The position numbers were made by a program, and so were the translations under genes. The notes under the pieces were generated by a model. The model was not told where the DNA came from. It did not search any database and saw only the letters and a program-made list of their open reading frames with translations. Of a stretch of 12,492 nucleotides of DNA, positions 7,221-12,492 are shown piece by piece. The stretch comes from Clostridia bacterium (GTDB taxonomy: Bacteria > Bacillota_A > Clostridia > Oscillospirales > CAG-272), in NCBI GenBank assembly GCA_017959485.1, contig JAGDAM010000123.1, positions 1 to 12,492 of the forward strand, in the 5' to 3' direction. The first letter of the stretch is position 1. The number at the start of each line of letters is the position of its first letter.

Positions 7221-9377
7221 TTAAAGGCCCTTCGGTTCGAGAGATGAGACTATCCCGTCGATGCCGATCGAGAGAGGAAGAGACACTATCCCGTCAAGAT
7301 CTGTGAGCAGGCGTTCCGCGGGCATCCCGAGCGTGCGCAGATAAGCGATCGTCCGGGTGACTCCGGTGTTGTGCGTTCCGAGTCCTTCGCCGAAGTCGCT
7401 GTACCAGTAATGGTTCGACAGCTGGAAGATACCGATTTTCGCTCCGATGCGCCGGTAAATCTCCTTCGAGACGTTGCCGCATCCGTGGTGTCCGACCTGG
7501 ACGATATCCGCGCGAAGCAGGGCGGGATCGAGCGCTTCCAGTTCGCCGCTGGCGACGTATTCGCTGTCTCCGATAAAGAGCACGGAGAGATTTTGGCAGT
7601 CGAGCCGGTAGACGACGCTCGTGTCGTTCATATTCATTCTCGAGGCGTCGCCCTCCTCGTTCGGAATGCGCAGGACGGTCATCCTGCACTCGCCGACGTC
7701 GAAGGAGTCGCCCGCCGCTACCGTCTGAGTCGCTCCGCCGAGCCGTTCCCCGAAGGTTCGCAGATATGCGAGCGTTTCGGGAGCGCGTGGCATCTTTTCG
7801 CGGGACACGTCGGTATAAAATGCGTCCTGGAGCAGGTGATGACAGAAGCGTTTAACGGTTACGCGGGAGCTGAGCGAGGGGTCCGACGCGATTTCGACGA
7901 GAGCCCCGTAATGGTCGACGTGCAGATGGGTAAAGACCCAGAGGTCGACTTCCGGCTTGCGGGGGGCGGATATTGTTTCAAGACATTCGACGATATGCTC
8001 CCCGTTCCCGGGACGGCCGCCGTCGATGACGATCAGGCCTCCCGACGCAGTTCTCACGATGAAGCACATCATATTCGCCTCGGGAGAGGTGCAGCTCGGA
8101 ATAGCCCAGAGCATTTCGGGCGAGGACTCGACCGGAAGGAAGGAGGCAAAAGCGGGTTTTGTCGAAACGTAACTGATATTATCGGGCAACAAAAGATCCG
8201 GGTCTTCCGGGAAAGCGTCGTGATCGAAGTATACCGGGTTCACCCCGATGAACTTCGCGATAAAGGTGTACGCGGCGTAAGACGTGCCCTGACCGCCGTC
8301 GTTGAGCTGACGGTAGGAGCTTGTGAAGGGTTGCGGATCCGGCTCCTCGCCGAGTCCAGAGAGATATACTCTGTTGCCGCGGGACAGTATCTTAAAACTC
8401 CATGGGGTGGATTTTGAGCGGGCGAAGACGACGCCGTCGGAAAGCTCGCGCGAAGTCTTTCCGATAACTATTTCGCATTCCGACGCAGGTTCCGCGTCGG
8501 TTGCGAGCGGAAGGACCTTCCCTGTGACGAGACGTGCGGCGGCGATCACAGTCCGGGCTGCGCGCAGTTCGCTGAGCGACGGCGTTTCCGAAATAACGAC
8601 GCGGTAGCCGTCGAGCCGGGCGGGAGAATCCGAGGTTTTGATCAGTTCCCGCGACGAGGTTTGGTTGGTAATCCGGAAGCAGGGATTGAAAACGAGTTTT
8701 CCGTCGGACCGGCGGTAAAACTCTGGGACGTATCCGTCGCGGAAGCGGAGAACGTGATATACCCTGCAGTTATAGTTTGAAGATGAGGAAAAATCGGTTA
8801 CCCAGGAATCGAAAACGGCGTGCCGCGGGTCGTCGGTGACGGAGTCGGGGTCTTCGTGCCATTTTCCGTCGTGTCCCGCGGCAAAAAAGAGATCCTCGCC
8901 GAGATAGATGAAGGTGTGAAGTTTGCAAAGACATATATCGCCCGGTTCGATCTTTCCGGCGGAGAAAAGCTCGGAAAACGCCGGGCCGGCTTCGTAATGC
9001 ATGATTTCGCAGGCGTTTTCAAGGAACGCCGCGACTCTGTCGTATCTCGCTATTTCGCAGTCGCGACCTCCCCAGAAGCGCATTCCGGGAACGACGGCGC
9101 CCACGTCGACCATAGCCCAGCCCGCGGGCATCGCACAGTTGGCGCCGTGCCGGCCGGACTTTACCATATCGTCGAAAAAACCGTTCTGCGGGCAATAATC
9201 TTTACTGTTCGAGTATATCCATTTCTGTCCCTGAGCTATACCCCGCTGCAGTTCCGCCTCGTACCAGGCGCAGCAGCCGAGCAGTGCCAGAACTCCGTCG
9301 TTTACCGAGTCAAGCAGGCGCTCGGGGTATCTTCCGTTCGCGAAATTATCCGTCCTGAATCTGTTTTTCGTAGCCAT
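7221..9377 (-). CDS. Three-domain fusion: NlpC/P60-like, glycosidase-associated, MBL hydrolase
   Basis: A 718-residue protein with no signal peptide. Residues about 25-210 resemble an NlpC/P60-type papain-fold peptidase: Cys81 in G-A-N-C-A-M-P-A-G-W starts a helix as the nucleophile does, and G-D-I-C-L-C-K-L-H-T-F-I-Y-L-G (146-160) matches the usual GD...H-x-G-I-Y-x-G strand pair with His154; His169 could be the third polar residue. Residues about 255-400 resemble the alpha/beta domain preceding GH67 and DUF4838 glycosidases (V-T-G-K-V-L-P, then E-I-V-I-G-K-T). Residues about 430-715 are a metallo-beta-lactamase domain of ComEC type: H-L-H-V-D-H at 484-489, G-D at 603-604, G-H-H-G at 629-632. 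Metal ligands look complete. It is the first gene of the operon, with GGGAG 10 nt before the ATG. The substrate is unknown. MBL and middle-domain calls are firmer than the peptidase call. Confidence 0.75.
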   Translation of the reverse strand: MATKNRFRTDNFANGRYPERLLDSVNDGVLALLGCCAWYEAELQRGIAQGQKWIYSNSKDYCPQNGFFDDMVKSGRHGANCAMPAGWAMVDVGAVVPGMRFWGGRDCEIARYDRVAAFLENACEIMHYEAGPAFSELFSAGKIEPGDICLCKLHTFIYLGEDLFFAAGHDGKWHEDPDSVTDDPRHAVFDSWVTDFSSSSNYNCRVYHVLRFRDGYVPEFYRRSDGKLVFNPCFRITNQTSSRELIKTSDSPARLDGYRVVISETPSLSELRAARTVIAAARLVTGKVLPLATDAEPASECEIVIGKTSRELSDGVVFARSKSTPWSFKILSRGNRVYLSGLGEEPDPQPFTSSYRQLNDGGQGTSYAAYTFIAKFIGVNPVYFDHDAFPEDPDLLLPDNISYVSTKPAFASFLPVESSPEMLWAIPSCTSPEANMMCFIVRTASGGLIVIDGGRPGNGEHIVECLETISAPRKPEVDLWVFTHLHVDHYGALVEIASDPSLSSRVTVKRFCHHLLQDAFYTDVSREKMPRAPETLAYLRTFGERLGGATQTVAAGDSFDVGECRMTVLRIPNEEGDASRMNMNDTSVVYRLDCQNLSVLFIGDSEYVASGELEALDPALLRADIVQVGHHGCGNVSKEIYRRIGAKIGIFQLSNHYWYSDFGEGLGTHNTGVTRTIAYLRTLGMPAERLLTDLDGIVSLPLSIGIDGIVSSLEPKGL

Positions 9378-9414
9378 CGCTTCAAATCTCCCGTAAACGT
9401 TCTTTTACAGGATT

Positions 9415-9443
9415 ATTATACCATAAGTAAAATGATTATTCAA
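9415..9443 (-). promoter_or_regulatory. Promoter of the minus-strand three-gene operon
   Basis: On the minus strand TTGAAT (9443-9438) and TATAAT (9420-9415) are 17 nt apart. The -10 box is preceded by TGG, an extended -10. The expected start near 9408 gives a leader of about 30 nt. Confidence 0.8.
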
Positions 9444-9464
9444 TCGGTTTTTTGTCACAGCGTA

Positions 9465-9493
9465 TTGCGCAAACCGGAGACGTATGGTACAAT
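9465..9493 (+). promoter_or_regulatory. Promoter of the short-chain dehydrogenase gene
   Basis: TTGCGC at 9465-9470 and TACAAT at 9488-9493 are 17 nt apart, again with TGG before the -10 box. The -35 box lies in the 8-bp palindrome TTGCGCAA (9465-9472), which could be an operator half-element. The divergent -35 boxes are only 21 nt apart, so one bound regulator could affect both directions. Confidence 0.65.
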
Positions 9494-9523
9494 AATGACG
9501 GAATTATCCGTTGTCAAAAATCC

Positions 9524-9531
9524 GGAAGGAG
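9524..9531 (+). promoter_or_regulatory. Ribosome binding site setting the dehydrogenase start
   Basis: GGAAGGAG ends 6 nt before the ATG at 9538. It rules out the in-frame TTG at 9511 as the start, since the site would lie inside the coding sequence. Confidence 0.8.
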
Positions 9532-9537
9532 ACTGTT

Positions 9538-10296
9538 ATGAAAATTGCGTTAATCACCGGCGCGTCGTCCGGCATGGGAAGAGATTTCGTTTACGCCGTC
9601 GACCGCGATTTTGAACTAGACGAAATCTGGGTCGTGGCCAGACGCCGCGAGCGGCTCGAGGAGCTGGAGGGGAAGTGCCGCGCGAAGATCAGACCGCTTC
9701 CGCTCGATCTGACCGACAGGTCGTCTTTCGGCGTGATCGCCGGAATGCTCGAAGAGGAAAAACCCGATCTGCGCGTACTTGTAAACGCGGCGGGCTACGG
9801 ACTGTTCGGTACTTTCGAAGAGATGGGCCTCGAAGAACAGACCGGCATTGTCGATCTGAACGCGACGGCGCTGACAGCCGTTTGCCGGATCTGCCTGCCT
9901 TATATGGGCGAAGGGTCGAATATTATCAACATGGGTTCCAACTCGTCCTGGCAGCCGGTTCCCTATATGAACGTTTACGCGGCTTCAAAGGCATACGTGC
10001 TCAGCTTTTCGCGCGGTCTGGGAAGAGAACTGAAAAAGCGGGGCATACACGTCATGTGCGTCTGCCCCGGATGGATAAAGACCGAGTTTATGGACACCGC
10101 CGTCAGGGACGATACGGTGAAATACTACGACAGATGGTACGAGTCGCGCGACGTAATCGAGCGCGCGATGAAGGATCTGCGAAAAAAGAAGAAGGTGTCG
10201 ATCCTCGGATTCCCGGTCAGGAGCCAGGTCAGACTGGTAAAAATTATGCCCGTCGATTTCGTTATGAATACCTGGTGCCGTCAGCAGGGAAAGTAG
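9538..10296 (+). CDS. Short-chain dehydrogenase/reductase (SDR), NAD(P)-dependent
   Basis: A 252-residue cytoplasmic oxidoreductase of the classical SDR family, with typical length. The dinucleotide motif T-G-A-S-S-G-M-G is at 7-14. The basic run A-R-R-R after the second strand (34-37) suggests NADPH rather than NADH. Asp57 is in D-L-T-D, N-A-A-G is at 83-86, Ser134 lies 13 residues before Tyr147, and Y-A-A-S-K gives Tyr147 and Lys151: a complete catalytic set. The C-terminal part has the usual C-P-G-W-I-K-T. Such enzymes reduce or oxidise carbonyl/hydroxyl groups; the substrate cannot be read from sequence. It is transcribed divergently from the three-gene operon, sharing a 160-bp intergenic region, which suggests common control. 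Downstream it runs into the hairpin-rich segment. Confidence 0.92.
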   Translation: MKIALITGASSGMGRDFVYAVDRDFELDEIWVVARRRERLEELEGKCRAKIRPLPLDLTDRSSFGVIAGMLEEEKPDLRVLVNAAGYGLFGTFEEMGLEEQTGIVDLNATALTAVCRICLPYMGEGSNIINMGSNSSWQPVPYMNVYAASKAYVLSFSRGLGRELKKRGIHVMCVCPGWIKTEFMDTAVRDDTVKYYDRWYESRDVIERAMKDLRKKKKVSILGFPVRSQVRLVKIMPVDFVMNTWCRQQGK

Positions 10297-10321
10297 GCCG
10301 TCGCGCAAATGAGAGCGAAGG

Positions 10322-10393
10322 CGGAGCGGGTAACGGGAAACGAACCCAGCTCAGCGCATCACATAGTATCGTTCCTGCCGGTTGGCGCTGAGC
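10322..10393. repeat. tRNA-tail stem-loop element, copy 1
   Basis: Bases 10322-10347 match 24 of 26 positions of 10794-10819, which cover the T-arm strand, acceptor 3' strand, discriminator and three flanking bases of tRNA-Gly. Directly after it GCTCAGCGC (10349-10357) pairs with GCGCTGAGC (10385-10393), a 9-bp perfect stem with a 27-nt loop. Read on the minus strand the order is stem-loop, then a TTCG-containing T-arm-like tail. Copy 2 at 10611-10685 shares the layout. It could be an attachment-site scar or a degenerate tRNA-derived repeat. Confidence 0.65.
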
Positions 10394-10400
10394 ATAGGCC

Positions 10401-10572
10401 TTTAGCCGCTTCGCGGCAGCTAAATTATCTCACTACGTTCGATAGCAAAATTGTTCCTGCGGAACAGCTAAATAAAATTCGCCGTAATCAGCTCGGCGAA
10501 GCCGAATTTAGCTTGCGAAGCAAATTTAGCTATGCGAAGCATAATTTAGCTCGCCGGAACGGCGAATTTAGC
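10401..10572. repeat. Array of small triloop palindromes separated by ATTTAGC
   Basis: On the right, four direct units each consist of a short perfect palindrome with loop GAA followed by ATTTAGC: palindromes at 10493-10505, 10513-10523, 10531-10543 and 10551-10565, with spacers at 10506-10512, 10524-10530, 10544-10550 and 10566-10572. Stem sequences differ completely (TCGGC, TTGC, TATGC, TCGCCG) while pairing, loop and spacer are kept. On the left the units are inverted: stem GCCGC with loop TTC (10405-10417) then AGCTAAAT, and stem GTTCC with loop TGC (10453-10465) then AGCTAAAT. A longer stem TTCGCCG/CGGCGAA (10478-10500) overlaps the junction. There is no coding frame worth keeping. I cannot assign a named family. 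Confidence 0.75.
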
Positions 10573-10573
10573 T

Positions 10574-10610
10574 GGGGCTGTAAAAAAAGTTCGACTTTTT
10601 TTACAGCCCC
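10574..10610. repeat. 17-bp perfect hairpin closing the palindrome array
   Basis: Arms 10574-10590 and 10594-10610 pair perfectly over 17 bp around loop TCG; GGGGCTG forms the base and seven A/T pairs the upper stem. CT and AG on either side nearly extend it. It directly follows the last ATTTAGC spacer, so it may be the terminal, enlarged unit of the array. The T tract lies inside the stem rather than after it, so it is not a standard intrinsic terminator. Confidence 0.75.
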
Positions 10611-10685
10611 CAGGTAACGGGAAACTCGAACAGCTCAGGCGCAATCGTGCGGCGGTAAATAAAACGAGCGGGTTGGCGCCTGAGC
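10611..10685. repeat. tRNA-tail stem-loop element, copy 2
   Basis: It starts with 13 bases identical to the tRNA-Gly 3' end (CAGGTAACGGGAA), then a 2-base insertion and TCGAAC. GCTCAGGCGC (10633-10642) pairs with GCGCCTGAGC (10676-10685), a 10-bp perfect stem with a 33-nt loop ending in GGTTG. Compared with copy 1, one G-C pair has been added on both arms, a compensated change that keeps the stem intact; the loops otherwise differ. Confidence 0.65.
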
Positions 10686-10688
10686 CAG

Positions 10689-10722
10689 GTCGTGTAAAAA
10701 CGCTGCGCGTTTTTGACACGAC
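10689..10722. repeat. Hairpin with single bulge
   Basis: GTCGTGTAAAAACGC (10689-10703) pairs with 10707-10722 around loop TGC, with one unpaired base. The inner part, AAAAACGC/GCGTTTTT, is followed by T's on both strands before the lower stem, so weak bidirectional termination between the converging dehydrogenase and tRNA transcripts is possible but unproven. Confidence 0.6.
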
Positions 10723-10751
10723 GGTTCTTCATCCCAATCTGGTTAGCCGGG

Positions 10752-10796
10752 CCGAATAATAAAGTCGGGGGCGTTGCCCCCGACTTTATTATTCGG
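10752..10796. repeat. Perfect 21-bp inverted repeat touching the tRNA 3' end
   Basis: Arms 10752-10772 and 10776-10796 are perfectly complementary over 21 bp around loop GTT. The base of the right arm (10795-10796) is the CC that follows the tRNA discriminator on the minus strand, so the palindrome begins exactly at the mature tRNA 3' end. No U tract follows on the minus strand, so it is not an ordinary terminator, though it could guide 3'-end processing. Confidence 0.8.
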
Positions 10797-10867
10797 AGCA
10801 GGTAACGGGAATCGAACCCGCATAGCCAGCTTGGGAAGCTGGAGTTTTGCCATTAGACTATACCTGC
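10797..10867 (-). tRNA. tRNA-Gly (anticodon CCC)
   Basis: A 71-nt cloverleaf on the minus strand. The acceptor is GCAGGTA/TACCTGC with discriminator T, usual for glycine; the D-arm region is GTCTAATGGCAAAAC; the anticodon stem CCAGC/GCTGG encloses loop TTCCCAA, giving anticodon CCC for GGG codons; the T-arm is GCGGG-TTCGATT-CCCGT. It closely resembles Bacillota glycine tRNAs. CCA is not fully encoded (CCG follows), so the end is added by nucleotidyltransferase. A consensus promoter lies just upstream. Copies of its 3' end occur downstream at 10611 and 10322. Confidence 0.95.
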
Positions 10868-10883
10868 GCTTTGTTGCCTGACT

Positions 10884-10912
10884 ATTATAACCCTTTTTTT
10901 CATGTTTGTCAA
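10884..10912 (-). promoter_or_regulatory. Perfect-consensus promoter of tRNA-Gly
   Basis: On the minus strand TTGACA (10912-10907) and TATAAT (10889-10884) are exactly 17 nt apart, a 12/12 match as expected for a stable-RNA gene. The expected start near 10877 leaves a leader of about 10 nt. Confidence 0.9.
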
Positions 10913-10972
10913 CAGATTTCCTCCCCTAATCCGAAAAAGCGGACGCGGCCGCAGGAAATGTCGCTTCCGGTG

Positions 10973-11001
10973 TTGTTTTAGCGTTTGGAATGTGGTATAA
11001 T
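10973..11001 (+). promoter_or_regulatory. Promoter of the phosphoesterase gene
   Basis: TTGTTT at 10973-10978 and TATAAT at 10996-11001 are 17 nt apart, with TGTGG before the -10 box (extended -10). The leader to the ATG at 11042 is short, about 33 nt. Confidence 0.75.
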
Positions 11002-11041
11002 AAGATGAACAATAATGTTATCATATCGGAGATAGATAAAA

Positions 11042-12019
11042 ATGACAACCGCTGAAAAGAAACCGGTTTTGCGCTTTAACAAGAACGGACGTTTCAGGAT
11101 CCTTATGATGTCCGACGTTCAGGAGCATCAGGATTACGACAGAAGAACCCCCGAGGGGATGCGCGCGATGATCGGGTACGCAAATCCGGATCTTGTCATC
11201 CTCGGCGGCGACAACGCCGACGGCAGAAAGCTCAAAACCGAGAAGGAACTCAGGGAATATCTCAGGGTCTTTACTCTCCCGATGGAGGAGAAGCTGATTC
11301 CCTGGATGCATATTTTCGGCAATCACGATTACGATATAGACGTATCTCCCCGCAGGCAGTCTTTGATTTATTCTTCATATCCGCACTGTGTTTCGGGGAT
11401 TTCTCCCCGCGGCGTCGAGGGCGTAAGCAATTACTGCGTCCCGATACTCTCATCGAATGGCGACTCGACCGCCTACGTCATCTATGCATTCGACACCCGT
11501 TACAAGGGGCGCGAGTACCGTCCGGGAATCGGGACCGATCAGCTTGTGCTTCCCGGAAACGGAACCTGCTGCAGAAAGTGGGACGGGCTCACCTTCAACC
11601 AGATTGCGTGGTACGTCCGGCGTTCGAGAGAGTTCGAAAAGCGCGAGGGGCGTCCCGTCCGCGCCATGGCCGTCATGCACGTTCCCCCATATGAGTTCGA
11701 CCGCGTCGTCCGGAACCCCGAGATTTGCGGAACTGAGGGATTTACCGATCAGGGGCTGCATTCGTCGATGGTTAACAGCGGCGTCTTCGCCGCCATGCTC
11801 GAGCGAGGAGACGTCGAGATAATCGCCGCGGGACATCTTCACAAGGATACCTTCTCGGGAGAATACGGAGGCATTCTCTGCGCGCTCGACGGCTGCGCGG
11901 GTTATTCTCCGTCAAATTTCGACGAACGCCGGGGAGGGAGAATTTTCGACATTTTCGAGGCGGGCGGCCGTTCGACCGAGTTCGTTCCCGTCGATCCGCT
12001 CATTAACAAGGCAAAATGA
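11042..12019 (+). CDS. Calcineurin-like metallophosphoesterase
   Basis: A 325-residue protein with no signal peptide, of the calcineurin-like phosphoesterase family (two-metal hydrolases of phosphomono- or diesters). Motifs in order: S-D-V-Q at 24-27 (Asp25 ligand; Gln27 replaces the usual His), G-G-D-N at 55-58 (Asp57), G-N-H-D at 93-96, His213 in M-H-V-P-P, and G-H-L-H at 264-267. The set is otherwise complete, so it should be active. The long insertion between GNHD and His213, with N-Y-C-V-P-I near 130 and a Cys pair at 176-177, fits the larger purple-acid-phosphatase/Dcr2-like branch. GGAG lies 10 nt before the ATG. Its TGA overlaps the start of the next gene, so they are coupled. The substrate is not readable from sequence. 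Confidence 0.9.
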   Translation: MTTAEKKPVLRFNKNGRFRILMMSDVQEHQDYDRRTPEGMRAMIGYANPDLVILGGDNADGRKLKTEKELREYLRVFTLPMEEKLIPWMHIFGNHDYDIDVSPRRQSLIYSSYPHCVSGISPRGVEGVSNYCVPILSSNGDSTAYVIYAFDTRYKGREYRPGIGTDQLVLPGNGTCCRKWDGLTFNQIAWYVRRSREFEKREGRPVRAMAVMHVPPYEFDRVVRNPEICGTEGFTDQGLHSSMVNSGVFAAMLERGDVEIIAAGHLHKDTFSGEYGGILCALDGCAGYSPSNFDERRGGRIFDIFEAGGRSTEFVPVDPLINKAK

Positions 12020-12492
12020 TGAACCGTACGCAAATTGTGAAACATATTGCGCTCACCGTCGCGCTCGCGATTGTTTTTTCGGTTTTTTCGCTTTCGCTCG
12101 GGGTGTATGCGGATGAGACCGACGACGTGAAGATACCCGGCGAGCCCGTGGAAACGAGCGGAGGGTCCGCGGAAACCGCGGGCGAACCCGAAGAGACCAC
12201 GTTGGAACCCGAAGAAACGACTGGCAAACCGGACGAAACGACCGGCGAACCCGGGGAAACGAACGGAGGGTCCGCGGAAACCGCGGGCGAACCAGAGGAA
12301 ACGATCGGCGAGCCCGAAGAAACGACGGGAGAACCGGAAGAAACGACCGGTGAGCCGGAAGAAACTACGGGCGAACCCGAGGAAACGACAGGCGAACCCG
12401 AAGAAACGACCGGCGAACCCGAAGAAACCACGGGAGAACCCGAAGAAACCACGGGAGAACCCGAGGAAACGACCGGCGAGCCGGAAGAAACC
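12016..12492 (+). CDS. Secreted GEPEETT-repeat protein, 3' end outside window
   Basis: Only the first 159 codons are visible. The N-terminus is a Sec signal peptide: basic N-R-T-Q-I-V-K-H, hydrophobic residues about 11-29, and probable cleavage after G-V-Y-A. The rest is a 7-residue repeat, mostly G-E-P-E-E-T-T, very acidic and rich in Pro and Thr, typical of an extended stalk or linker to the cell surface; a functional domain or anchor may lie beyond the window. Two ATGs are possible: 12016 overlaps the previous stop as ATGA, while 12019 is placed better (7 nt) behind AAGG at 12008-12011. It is coupled to the phosphoesterase gene. Function unknown. Confidence 0.8.
   Translation, partial: MMNRTQIVKHIALTVALAIVFSVFSLSLGVYADETDDVKIPGEPVETSGGSAETAGEPEETTLEPEETTGKPDETTGEPGETNGGSAETAGEPEETIGEPEETTGEPEETTGEPEETTGEPEETTGEPEETTGEPEETTGEPEETTGEPEETTGEPEET
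12139..12492 (+). repeat. In-frame 21-bp tandem repeat (GEPEETT units)
   Basis: Sixteen full 21-bp units and 18 bases of a seventeenth run to the window end without a change of phase. Units 1-7 are varied (GEPVETS, GGSAETA, LEPEETT, GKPDETT, GEPGETN); units 9-16 all read GEPEETT. A second level exists: the GGSAETA block of unit 2 recurs as unit 7, 105 bp later and nearly identical in DNA. Synonymous differences (GAA/GAG, ACC/ACG/ACA/ACT, GGC/GGA/GGT) separate the otherwise uniform units. Confidence 0.9.

Noticed and set aside
7371..8417. 348-codon plus-strand frame
   Set aside because: Lies antisense to the MBL and middle domains of the fusion protein, whose motifs are clear; no promoter or recognisable motif of its own.
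8820..9614. 264-codon plus-strand frame
   Set aside because: Runs antisense to the peptidase-like domain and then across two promoters into the dehydrogenase start; not a plausible gene.
10401..10613. CRISPR array
   Set aside because: Repeats are only 7 nt and the intervening sequences are perfect palindromes of different length, not unique spacers; no cas genes nearby.
10309..10617. 102-codon frame through the hairpin segment
   Set aside because: Its sequence is made of the stem-loop copy and palindrome array; no ribosome site, and repeat structure explains it better.
10322..10685. Integron attC sites
   Set aside because: Paired stems exist, but the paired core sites (RYYYAAC and GTTRRRY) at the ends are not arranged as in attC, and there are no cassette genes.
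12003..12452. 149-codon open frame on the minus strand (VSSGSPV repeats)
   Set aside because: It is the antisense of the GEPEETT repeat. The plus strand has a signal peptide, coupling to the upstream gene and a ribosome site; the minus frame has none.

Overview
The window looks like the chromosome of a Gram-positive Bacillota, most likely an uncultivated Clostridia-type gut bacterium. This is inferred from sigma-A promoters with consensus -35 and -10 boxes, purine-rich Shine-Dalgarno sites (AAGAGG, AAGGAG, GAGGAG), a Gram-positive-type tRNA-Gly with no encoded CCA, a lipoprotein without outer-membrane machinery, and protein families common in that group. No gene fixes a genus. Most coding sequence is GC-rich; an AT-rich island lies at about 2690-3300.

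Layout. 1-221: noncoding, with a degenerate 56-bp tandem repeat and a heptamer repeat. 222-2597 (-): large duplicated ABC-2-type permease. 2709-4628 (+): a consensus promoter, a small secreted-protein gene broken by two in-frame TAA codons in its signal-peptide region, then a Cys-cluster lipoprotein. 4636-9377 (-): a tightly packed three-gene operon: a 718-residue fusion (NlpC/P60-like, glycosidase-associated, metallo-beta-lactamase domains), a PlsC-type acyltransferase carrying a zinc ribbon, and a BNR/sialidase-fold propeller. Its promoter lies back to back with that of a short-chain dehydrogenase (9538-10296, +). 10297-10796: 500 bp without a gene, packed with hairpins: two copies of a tRNA-tail stem-loop element, an array of small palindromes separated by ATTTAGC, and three long near-perfect hairpins. 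10797-10867 (-): tRNA-Gly(CCC) with a consensus promoter. 11042-12492 (+): a calcineurin-like phosphoesterase overlapping a secreted GEPEETT-repeat protein that runs off the window.

How parts fit. The minus-strand operon combines hydrolase, acyltransferase and glycan-binding/cleaving folds, all without signal peptides, which suggests intracellular handling of a glycan, peptide or lipid conjugate; the substrate is unknown. The most unusual DNA is the structured noncoding segment beside tRNA-Gly. A 26-bp stretch covering the tRNA 3' end recurs (24/26) 472 bp away in the same orientation, so the segment resembles a tiny island or the scar of elements integrated at the tRNA. The two stem-loop copies differ by a compensated base pair, which argues for selected RNA or DNA structure.
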